8,217 bases of DNA from Rhizobiaceae bacterium (GTDB lineage: Bacteria > Pseudomonadota > Alphaproteobacteria > Rhizobiales > Rhizobiaceae): NCBI GenBank assembly GCA_014380965.1, contig JACMIV010000284.1, positions 1 through 8,217 on the forward strand, written 5' to 3'. Both the position numbers and the translations under genes were made by a program. The notes below the pieces were generated by a model. The model was given only the letters and a program-made list of their open reading frames with translations, made no database searches and was not told the origin of the DNA. Positions 1-8,217 of this stretch are shown here, piece by piece (positions within the stretch are counted from its first letter, which is position 1; each line of letters starts with the position of its first letter).

Positions 1-548
1 GCGTCGATCCGCGCGGCGAGGCGAAGAGCATCTCGGCGGAGACGACCTTCAACGACGATCTCTTCCGACTGGACGACCTCCTGCCGATCCTGCGCCGCCT
101 CAGCGAGACGGTTTCGAGACGGCTGAAGGCGACCGATCTTGCCGCGGCGACCGTGATGCTGAAGATGAAATCGGCGGACTTTAAAATCCGCACGCGCAGT
201 CGCAAGCTCGTCGATCCGACGCGCCTCGCAGACCGGATCTTCGAAGCGGGACGGCATCTGATCGAGAAGGAAATCGACGGCACGCGGTTCCGCCTCATCG
301 GGATCGGGTGTCACGATTTCTCGTCGGCGCACCTCGCGGACCCCGCCGACCTCGTCGATCCGAAGGCGGAGAAGCGGGCGAAGGCGGAGGCCGCCTTCGA
401 CCGGCTGAGGCAGCGCTTCGGCAATGCGTCGATCGAAACGGGATACACGTTTCGGGCAAAGCCAGTCGACGCGCCGGCCTCCTCGTTAAGGACAATCGAA
501 GAGGAGGCAAACCCCGATATATATCAGCGGACTCGTCCAAAATCATGA
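1..548 (+). CDS. dinB: DNA polymerase IV (Y-family, DinB), C-terminal part only
   Basis: This is the 3' end of a gene that begins before the window; the frame is open from base 3 and gives 181 residues before the TGA at 546-548. The segment KSISAETTF (residues 8-16) is the conserved join into the little-finger domain of DinB-type polymerases, compare the (R)KSxGxExTF pattern of the family. The following residues (about 17-135) fit that DNA-gripping domain, including LKMKSADF and the late helix rich in K, A, E and R ending DRLRQRFG. DinB copies past damaged bases with low fidelity and no proofreading. The palm and fingers with the catalytic acidic residues lie outside the window. The last ~30 residues are a loose tail; I see no clear clamp-binding motif there. 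The gene converges on dnaE. DinB is often in the SOS regulon, but its promoter is not visible here. A Met inside the frame at 153 is not the start, since homology extends upstream of it. Confidence 0.9.
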   Translation, partial: VDPRGEAKSISAETTFNDDLFRLDDLLPILRRLSETVSRRLKATDLAAATVMLKMKSADFKIRTRSRKLVDPTRLADRIFEAGRHLIEKEIDGTRFRLIGIGCHDFSSAHLADPADLVDPKAEKRAKAEAAFDRLRQRFGNASIETGYTFRAKPVDAPASSLRTIEEEANPDIYQRTRPKS

Positions 549-581
549 AGTCCGAGGCGAAGCCATTTTCCGTCCAGCCTA

Positions 582-4070
<3,489 letters not shown>

Positions 4071-4201
4071 GGTCCGGTCCTTTCGAGCTCTCCGCGCCGG
4101 CACACTCGTCCCTCACGTTCGGCGAGTCGAGGACCTCAACGCGGTCTTCAACAGGAAAGCGCCCGGCCTCCCCCTCGCCCGGAAGACGTCCGATCCCGTC
4201 G
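4071..4201. other. Spacer between the small SOS-type frame and dnaE
   Basis: This 131-base stretch separates the stop of the 28-codon frame from the dnaE start. It contains the dnaE ribosome binding site and a direct repeat of CGCCCGG (4160-4166 and 4177-4183). I see no stem followed by a T-run on the minus strand, so transcripts from the upstream SOS-type promoter could continue into dnaE. A dnaE promoter could also lie here, but no convincing -35/-10 pair stands out. Confidence 0.4.
4078..4083 (-). promoter_or_regulatory. Ribosome binding site of dnaE
   Basis: On the minus strand this reads AAAGGA and ends 7 bases before the ATG at 4068-4070. It decides the start of dnaE in favour of that ATG over the GTG at 4101-4103, which lengthens the protein by 11 basic, poorly conserved-looking residues. 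Confidence 0.65.
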
Positions 4202-4288
4202 TCAAATGGCGTGGAGGAGAAGAGAAAACGAAGCGACGAACATGGCGACGGCCGCCAGCGAGGCAAGGTCCTTGACGACGAGGATCAT
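4202..4288 (-). CDS. 28-residue single-helix membrane microprotein, probable SOS-induced (SidA-like)
   Basis: The frame opens with ATG at 4286-4288 and ends with TGA at 4202-4204, giving 28 residues. It begins MILVVKDLASLAAV and ends SFSLLLHAI; apart from K6 and D7 near the start and one His near the end it is almost wholly hydrophobic, so residues from about 8 to 28 would span a membrane once. An in-frame TGA lies 48 bases before the ATG with no other usual start codon between, so the length is well defined. A weak ribosome site, AGGGA, sits 8 bases before the ATG. The two GTTC-N7-GTTC boxes lie immediately upstream. In Caulobacter the LexA-controlled SidA is a 29-residue inner-membrane peptide that blocks division through FtsW; size, hydrophobicity and operator match that plan. 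Homology to SidA is not shown by sequence alone, so a division role is inference. It could also be a toxin-like or regulatory membrane peptide, or a chance frame. Confidence 0.6.
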   Translation of the reverse strand: MILVVKDLASLAAVAMFVASFSLLLHAI

Positions 4289-4294
4289 GATGAA

Positions 4295-4309
4295 GTTCCC
4301 TATATGTTC
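4295..4309. promoter_or_regulatory. LexA operator (SOS box), proximal copy
   Basis: The plus strand reads GTTCCCTATATGTTC, an exact match to the alphaproteobacterial SOS box GTTC-N7-GTTC (GAAC-N7-GAAC on the other strand). Its near edge is 6 bases from the ATG of the 28-codon frame, and it overlaps that frame's likely ribosome site, so bound LexA would cover the expected start of transcription. The match is read directly; binding by LexA is inferred from the known consensus. Confidence 0.8.
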
Positions 4310-4312
4310 TAT

Positions 4313-4327
4313 GTTCCTTTTTTGTTC
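4313..4327. promoter_or_regulatory. LexA operator (SOS box), distal copy
   Basis: The plus strand reads GTTCCTTTTTTGTTC, a second exact GTTC-N7-GTTC match, separated by only 3 bases from the proximal copy. The four GTTC units start at 4295, 4306, 4313 and 4324, a regular 11-7-11 spacing. The T-run forms its spacer. It overlaps the place where a -10 element would fall if the TTGACA at 4342-4347 is used. Confidence 0.8.
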
Positions 4328-4347
4328 TATTCATGCCGACGTGTCAA
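4318..4347 (-). promoter_or_regulatory. Possible sigma-70 promoter for the 28-codon frame
   Basis: On the minus strand a perfect TTGACA occupies 4347-4342. A 17-base spacer would put the -10 at 4324-4319, which reads CAAAAA: A-rich but a poor match to TATAAT. The first transcribed base would then lie near 4312, giving a leader of about 24 bases, with both SOS boxes over the -10 and the start of transcription. A second -35 candidate, TTGCCA, is at 4357-4352. The -35 is convincing, the -10 is not. Confidence 0.4.
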
Positions 4348-4402
4348 GACGTGGCAATGCGCGTCGATGACGATTTCGTCCGTAGGCAATGATGCGGATT
4401 GG

Positions 4403-4422
4403 GAAGCGAAGGCGGTCGCTTC
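4403..4422. repeat. Inverted repeat (hairpin) after lolD
   Basis: GAAGCGA and TCGCTTC face each other across a 6-base loop, a perfect 7-bp stem beginning 45 bases after the lolD stop. It could help end the proS-lolC-lolD transcript. On the minus strand, however, it is followed by CCCAATCC and not a T-run, so it is not a standard intrinsic terminator; only the plus strand has a short TTT behind it. The rest of 4348-4466 shows no gene I can support. Confidence 0.35.
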
Positions 4423-4466
4423 TTTGTGCCAGCCGGAAACCGATCGACCAACGCGTTGCCGGACGA

Positions 4467-5165
4467 TCAGCTGATGACGAGAGGCACGATCCGGCCGTTC
4501 TCCAACGTGATCGCGCGGTCCATCCGGGCGGCGAGCGCGTGGTTATGCGTGGCGATGAGAGCCGCGACGCCGGATTGACGGACAAGAGCGGTCAGAGCGT
4601 CGAAGACGTAGCCTGCGGTCGTTGGATCGAGGTTGCCGGTCGGCTCGTCCGCGAGTAGGACGTAGGGGCTGTTGGCAACCGCGCGAGCGATCGCGACACG
4701 CTGTTGCTCGCCCCCGGAGAGCTCGGCCGGGCGATGGGAGGCGCGGGCGCCAATGCGCATGTAGTCAAGAAGTTGACGCGCCCGGTCTGCCGCCTCCTTG
4801 TGCACGAGGCCCCCGATCATCTGCGGCAGCATGACGTTCTCGAGCGCGGAGAATTCCGGCAGGAGATGATGGAACTGGTAGACGAAGCCGATCGTCTGCC
4901 GGCGCATCTGCGTCCGGCGCTGATCGTCGAGCGAGCCGCAGGCCTCTCCGTTTATATAGACCTCCCCCGCGTCGGGGCGCTCGAGCAGCCCCGCGATGTG
5001 GAGAAGCGTCGACTTGCCGGCGCCCGACGGCGCGACGAGCGCCACCATCTCGCCGGGCGCGATCTCGAAGTCAGCGCCGGAGAGGATCGTGAGTCGTTCC
5101 TCGCCCTGCGCATAGTGGCGCTCCACCTTGTCGAGGCGGAGCGAATGCTTGTGATGGTCGGTCAT
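4467..5165 (-). CDS. lolD: Lipoprotein-releasing ABC transporter, ATP-binding subunit LolD
   Basis: This 232-residue ATPase powers release of outer-membrane lipoproteins from the inner membrane to the carrier LolA. It has a complete ABC cassette: Walker A at 45-53 (APSGAGKST), Q-loop Gln97 in [17 protein letters not shown], signature LSGGEQQR at 149-156, Walker B VLLADE at 169-174 and the switch His207 in ATHNH. The stretch [16 protein letters not shown] and the ending DEPTGNLD are typical of the LolD/MacB group, and the permease next door settles the call. The first Gly of Walker A is Ala here, a change at a tolerant position. The start is the ATG at 5163-5165, which overlaps the lolC stop by four bases (ATGA); a longer frame reaching 5210 would run into lolC and adds 15 residues that do not resemble the family. 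It is the last gene of the proS-lolC-lolD operon. Confidence 0.95.
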   Translation of the reverse strand: MTDHHKHSLRLDKVERHYAQGEERLTILSGADFEIAPGEMVALVAPSGAGKSTLLHIAGLLERPDAGEVYINGEACGSLDDQRRTQMRRQTIGFVYQFHHLLPEFSALENVMLPQMIGGLVHKEAADRARQLLDYMRIGARASHRPAELSGGEQQRVAIARAVANSPYVLLADEPTGNLDPTTAGYVFDALTALVRQSGVAALIATHNHALAARMDRAITLENGRIVPLVIS

Positions 5166-6463
5166 TCGTAGCGCAGAGCCTCGACGGGATCGAGCTTCGA
5201 GGCCTTCCACGAGGGAAAGATCGTCGCGAGAAAAGAGAGGCCGAGCGCCATGCCGATGACGAGCACCACCTCGGACACGTCGATCTCGGCCGGAAGGCGG
5301 GATAGGAAGTAGAACTGCGGATCGAAGACCACCTGCCCCGAAATCCAGGAGAAGAACTGGCGGATGTTCTCGATGTTGAGGCAGAAGACGACGCCGAGGA
5401 CGAGGCCGGCAAGCGTTCCGGCGACGCCGATCGAAGCGCCGGTGATGAAGAAGACCCGCATCACCGAGCCGCGCGTCGCCCCCATCGTGCGCAGGATCGC
5501 GATGTCGCGGCCCTTATCCTTCACCAGCATGAAGAGCCCGGAGATGATGTTGAGCGCGGCAACCAGGATGATCAGCGTCAGGATGATGAACATGACGTTC
5601 CGCTCGACCTGAAGGGCCGAGAAGAAGGACTGGTTGTCTTGCTGCCACGTCGTCGTATAGTTCGGCCGCTGTGCGGCCTGCTCGATCGGACCTTGAAGAG
5701 CGGCGACACCGTCGGGATCGTCGACGAAGACCTCGATCGACTGCGCCCTGCCCTCCTCGTTGAAGAAGAGCTGCGCTTCGGGAAACGGCATATAGACGAA
5801 GGAAGCGTCGAAGTCCGACAGGCCGATCTCGAAGATCGCCGTCACCGGATAGGCCTTCACGCGCGGCACTGTTCCGAGCGGTGTCGTATCGCCGTCCGGC
5901 GCGATGAGCGTGATGGAGTCGCCGAGCCTCAGACCCAGCGTCTGCGACATGCGGCTGCCGATCGCGACGCCGCCGGAGGTGTCGAATTCGCCGATCGTGC
6001 CGAGGATGACATTGTCCGAGATCGGCTTCAGCTTGGCGAGATCGGCGCCGCGCACGCCCTTGACCAGCGCGAAGGATCGGGCGTTCCCATTGCCGGAGAC
6101 GAGGACCTGGCCCTGGACGACCGGCATCGCGTTGACGACGCCCGGCACGGCGACGAGCCGGTCGGTAACCGCGGCAAAGTCCGTCAGCGGCTGATCGATC
6201 TGGCGCATCACGACGTGTCCGTTGACGCCGAGGATGCGCGTCAGCAGCTCGGCCCTGAAGCCGTTCATCACGGACATGACGATAATGAGCGCGGCGACGC
6301 CGAGGAGGATGCCGACGAAGGAGAAGCCGGCGATGACGGAGACGCCGGCGTCCTTCTTGCGCGCGCGCAGATAGCGTCCGGCGATCATCCACTCGAAGCG
6401 GGAAAACGGCTTCGTCGCCGTTGCCTTGACCATCGGAGCCGCGTCGGCCGCCGCCAAGTTCAT
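5162..6463 (-). CDS. lolC: Lipoprotein-releasing ABC transporter permease (LolC/LolE family)
   Basis: The 433-residue inner-membrane permease works with LolD to extract lipoproteins and hand them to LolA. It has the family's four membrane segments, at about 41-65, 290-314, 335-362 and 396-417, with a periplasmic domain of some 220 residues between the first two. MNGFR just after the first helix and [16 protein letters not shown] (315-330) after the second are family hallmarks; the latter is the cytoplasmic part expected to touch Lol[15 protein letters not shown] stretch (195-207) sits where LolC carries the hook that holds LolA. Only one permease gene is present, so two copies probably form the transporter, as described for single-permease (LolF-type) systems; a second gene elsewhere cannot be excluded. 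I use the ATG at 6461-6463, which shares one base with the proS stop (TGATG). A GTG one codon earlier would give 434 residues. Confidence 0.93.
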   Translation of the reverse strand: MNLAAADAAPMVKATATKPFSRFEWMIAGRYLRARKKDAGVSVIAGFSFVGILLGVAALIIVMSVMNGFRAELLTRILGVNGHVVMRQIDQPLTDFAAVTDRLVAVPGVVNAMPVVQGQVLVSGNGNARSFALVKGVRGADLAKLKPISDNVILGTIGEFDTSGGVAIGSRMSQTLGLRLGDSITLIAPDGDTTPLGTVPRVKAYPVTAIFEIGLSDFDASFVYMPFPEAQLFFNEEGRAQSIEVFVDDPDGVAALQGPIEQAAQRPNYTTTWQQDNQSFFSALQVERNVMFIILTLIILVAALNIISGLFMLVKDKGRDIAILRTMGATRGSVMRVFFITGASIGVAGTLAGLVLGVVFCLNIENIRQFFSWISGQVVFDPQFYFLSRLPAEIDVSEVVLVIGMALGLSFLATIFPSWKASKLDPVEALRYE

Positions 6464-7785
6464 CACCCAGTGATCCGCGAAAGAACGTCGGCGATCGGCA
6501 GCGTCACGCGCTCGCCCGTCGCGCGGTCCTTGATCTCGGCTTCACCCGCCTTGGCGCCGCGCGGTCCGACAATGATCTGTACGGGCAAGCCGATGAGGTC
6601 CATGGTCGCGAACTTCGCGCCGGCGCGTGCGTCCTCGTCGTCGAGGAGCACGTCGAGACCGGCGCCCCCGAGATCGCGGTAGAGCGTCTCGCAGGCAGCG
6701 TCGCAGTCCGCGTCGCCCGGCTTCATGTTGACGATGCCGACGTCGAAAGGCGCGACGCCCTTCGGCCAGATAATGCCGGCCTCGTCGTGCGAGGCCTCGA
6801 TGATGGCGGCGACGAGCCGGCTCGGCCCGATGCCGTAGCTGCCCATGAAGACCGGCGTTTCCTTCCCGTCCGGCCCGGTCACGACAGCCTTCATGGGCTC
6901 GGAATACTTGGTGCCGAAATGGAAGATGTGGCCGACCTCGATGCCGCGAGCCGCGAGCCGATCGCCTTCGGACAAAGCCTCGAACGCGGCGGCGTCGTGC
7001 ATCTCCTCGGTCGCGGCATAAGGCGTCGTCCAGGTCTCGACGATCTGCGCCAGCTGCGCGGCGTCGTCGAAGTCGATGTCTTCGCCCGGCGTCTTCAGCG
7101 AGAGATAATCGCGGTGGCAAAACACCTCGCTCTCGCCGGTCGAGGCAAGGACCAGGAACTCGTGGCTGAGCTTGCCGCCGATCGGTCCGGTGTCCGCGCG
7201 CATCGGGATCGCCTTGATCCCGAGCCGCTCGAAGGTTCTGAGATAAGCCACGAACATCCGGTCATACGCCGTCTTCGAGGTCTCGTAGTCCACATCGAAG
7301 GAATAGGCATCCTTCATCAGAAACTCCCTGCCCCGCATCACGCCGAAGCGAGGACGCACCTCGTCCCGGAACTTCCACTGGACGTGGTAGAGATTGAGCG
7401 GCAGGTCCTTGTAGGATCTGATGTAGGAGCGGAAGATCTCGGTGATCATCTCCTCGTTCGTCGGACCGTAGAGGAGATCGCGCTCATGGCGGTCCACGAT
7501 CCGGAGCATTTCCTTGCCGTAGTCGTCGTAGCGCCCGCTATCGCGCCAAAGATCGGCCGACTGGATCGTCGGCATCAGCATCTCGATGGCGCCGGAGCGG
7601 TTCTGCTCCTCGCGCACGATGGCCGAGATCTTGTCGAGCACACGTTTGCCGAGCGGCAGCCAGGAGTAGATGCCCGCCGCTTGCTGGCGGATCATGCCGG
7701 CCCTGAGCATCAACCGGTGCGATACGATCTCGGCCTCTTTGGGCGTCTCTTTGAGGATCGGCAGGAAATAATGCGACAGGCGCAT
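6463..7785 (-). CDS. proS: Prolyl-tRNA synthetase, short form without editing insertion
   Basis: This 440-residue class II synthetase attaches proline to tRNA(Pro) in the cytoplasm. The N-terminal [13 protein letters not shown] and the [20 protein letters not shown] segment (28-46) are typical of bacterial Pro[11 protein letters not shown] (107-116) carries the proline-binding T-x-[22 protein letters not shown] (139-159) is motif 2 with Arg140, and SYGIGPSRL (316-324) is motif 3 with Arg323. The anticodon-binding domain fills about 340-440. E. coli ProS is about 570 residues because of an editing domain between motifs 2 and 3; only some 150 residues lie between them here, so that domain is missing, as is usual in alphaproteobacteria. 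Correction of Ala-tRNA(Pro) would need a separate enzyme. The ATG at 7783-7785 is fixed by an in-frame TGA 15 bases upstream. No good ribosome site precedes it. It is the first gene of the operon with lolC and lolD. Confidence 0.96.
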   Translation of the reverse strand: MRLSHYFLPILKETPKEAEIVSHRLMLRAGMIRQQAAGIYSWLPLGKRVLDKISAIVREEQNRSGAIEMLMPTIQSADLWRDSGRYDDYGKEMLRIVDRHERDLLYGPTNEEMITEIFRSYIRSYKDLPLNLYHVQWKFRDEVRPRFGVMRGREFLMKDAYSFDVDYETSKTAYDRMFVAYLRTFERLGIKAIPMRADTGPIGGKLSHEFLVLASTGESEVFCHRDYLSLKTPGEDIDFDDAAQLAQIVETWTTPYAATEEMHDAAAFEALSEGDRLAARGIEVGHIFHFGTKYSEPMKAVVTGPDGKETPVFMGSYGIGPSRLVAAIIEASHDEAGIIWPKGVAPFDVGIVNMKPGDADCDAACETLYRDLGGAGLDVLLDDEDARAGAKFATMDLIGLPVQIIVGPRGAKAGEAEIKDRATGERVTLPIADVLSRITG

Positions 7786-7834
7786 CGAGGAACCGCACTT
7801 TCAGACGTTGAGGTCGCTGCCGCGGCCGGAGACG

Positions 7835-7849
7835 GCCTCGTGACGAGGC
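7835..7849. repeat. Perfect hairpin GCCTCG-TGA-CGAGGC
   Basis: Six-base arms around a 3-base loop, 50 bases upstream of the proS start. No T-run follows on either strand, so it does not look like an intrinsic terminator. It may be part of a folded proS leader. Confidence 0.5.
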
Positions 7850-7894
7850 GATGCGGCTGCAACAAGGCGACAGACTATTTTCAGAACCTGATCC

Positions 7895-7910
7895 GCCAGC
7901 CGAAGCTGGC
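7895..7910 (-). repeat. Perfect hairpin with cUUCGg tetraloop
   Basis: On the minus strand GCCAGC-TTCG-GCTGGC forms a 6-bp stem closed by a C-G pair over UUCG, an exceptionally stable tetraloop. That this loop appears on the proS strand suggests it acts in that transcript's leader. No T-run follows closely. Confidence 0.55.
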
Positions 7911-7927
7911 CCGGAGGCGGTGGAATT

Positions 7928-7940
7928 CCTCGGGTCGAGG
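7928..7940. repeat. Short perfect hairpin CCTCG-GGT-CGAGG
   Basis: Five-base arms with a 3-base loop, 17 bases from the tetraloop hairpin. On its own it could be chance in GC-rich DNA; its value is as the third stem in a cluster upstream of proS. Confidence 0.35.
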
Positions 7941-8055
7941 TATCCCGCAAGGTCTGCCGTTCTAACCTGTCGAGCGTGGCTTGAAAAGCACGACCTGATT
8001 TTGCCCAGAGAGTATGCGCCGTGTGCACGTTCCTGCGCCGCTGCGACGAAATTTC

Positions 8056-8083
8056 TGTCACAATTTTGAAATTTATCGTGACA
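8056..8083. promoter_or_regulatory. AT-rich inverted repeat TGTCAC-N16-GTGACA, possible operator
   Basis: Perfect 6-base arms face each other across 16 bases, inside the most AT-rich stretch of this end of the window. A direct repeat, GAAATTT, occurs at 8048-8054 and 8068-8074, twenty bases apart. The layout fits a dimeric regulator site next to a promoter, but I cannot name the regulator or place a clean -35/-10 pair. Confidence 0.35.
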
Positions 8084-8217
8084 AACCGCCGCGGAACAGC
8101 TACCGATCGTGCTATCAACGAGGTGTCGGAAAGACGCTTGAACGCGGTCTAGTCTCGGGAGGACGTGGTTTTCGGCGCGATTTACATCGCCGCCCCGGAC
8201 AAAGCATCCGGTGGAAA

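Larger units (their letters stand above)
7786..8217. other. Upstream region of proS without a supported gene
   Basis: No reading frame here has a recognisable product, a good ribosome site or family motifs, and I find no tRNA-like TTC arm. The region holds three short perfect hairpins (7835-7849, 7895-7910, 7928-7940) and an AT-rich inverted repeat (8056-8083), listed separately. It most likely contains the promoter and leader of the proS operon. The last 50 bases are open in one plus-strand frame from just after a TAG near 8150 to the window edge, but without a credible start. Confidence 0.5.

Noticed and set aside
4113..4334. A 73-codon minus-strand frame across the SOS boxes
   Set aside because: Its 5' part would be made of the operators themselves, its composition is arginine-rich and out of frame with the 28-codon candidate, and it lacks a ribosome site.
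5639..7965. Plus-strand frames of 347 and 392 codons opposite lolC and proS
   Set aside because: They are antisense shadows of clearly identified genes, with charge-rich low-information sequence.
7801..8118. A 105-codon minus-strand frame ending just before proS
   Set aside because: It starts at a TTG without a ribosome site, runs through the AT-rich repeat and the hairpins, and resembles no family I know. It shares the proS frame up to the TGA, which I considered as a broken N-terminal extension, but ProS is already complete.
8195..8211. Hairpin CCGGA-N7-TCCGG at the window end
   Set aside because: A 5-bp stem with a long loop and no T-run is not distinguishable from chance in GC-rich DNA.
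8153..8217. A plus-strand frame open to the window edge, with GGGAGGA before a GTG at 8165
   Set aside because: The spacing between GGGAGGA and GTG is only one base and too little sequence follows to judge.

Overview
The window is GC-rich and densely coded and looks chromosomal, from an alphaproteobacterium, probably of the rhizobial order (Hyphomicrobiales). Four things point there: a short (440 aa) ProS without the editing insertion, a single LolC/E-type permease instead of a LolC plus LolE pair, the proS-lolC-lolD-dnaE gene order, and operators of the GTTC-N7-GTTC form that alphaproteobacterial LexA recognises. No mobile element, CRISPR array, tRNA or rRNA was found.

Layout from left to right. 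Positions 1-548 (+) hold the C-terminal part of a Y-family translesion polymerase (DinB/Pol IV). It converges, with a 33-base gap, on dnaE (582-4070, -), the replicative DNA polymerase III alpha subunit. Upstream of dnaE, in what first looks like an empty 400-base gap, are two tandem GTTC-N7-GTTC boxes (4295-4309 and 4313-4327). They sit directly in front of an unlisted 28-codon reading frame (4202-4288, -) that encodes a single hydrophobic helix. This is the most interesting locus here: it resembles SidA, the tiny SOS-induced membrane inhibitor of cell division in Caulobacter. Further right, lolD, lolC and proS (4467-7785, -) form a tightly overlapping operon read in the order proS-lolC-lolD. 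The last 430 bases (7786-8217) have no gene I can support. They contain several short perfect hairpins and an AT-rich inverted repeat, which may be the promoter and leader of proS.

How the genes work together. The left half concerns DNA replication and damage: a lesion-bypass polymerase, the replicative polymerase, and between dnaE and the lol genes a probable LexA-controlled microprotein that may hold back division while DNA is repaired. The right half pairs prolyl-tRNA charging with LolCD, the inner-membrane ABC transporter that releases outer-membrane lipoproteins to LolA. The two overlaps in that operon suggest translational coupling.

Limits. All functional calls rest on motifs read by eye. 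The microprotein, its promoter and the hairpins have not been tested by any search or folding calculation.
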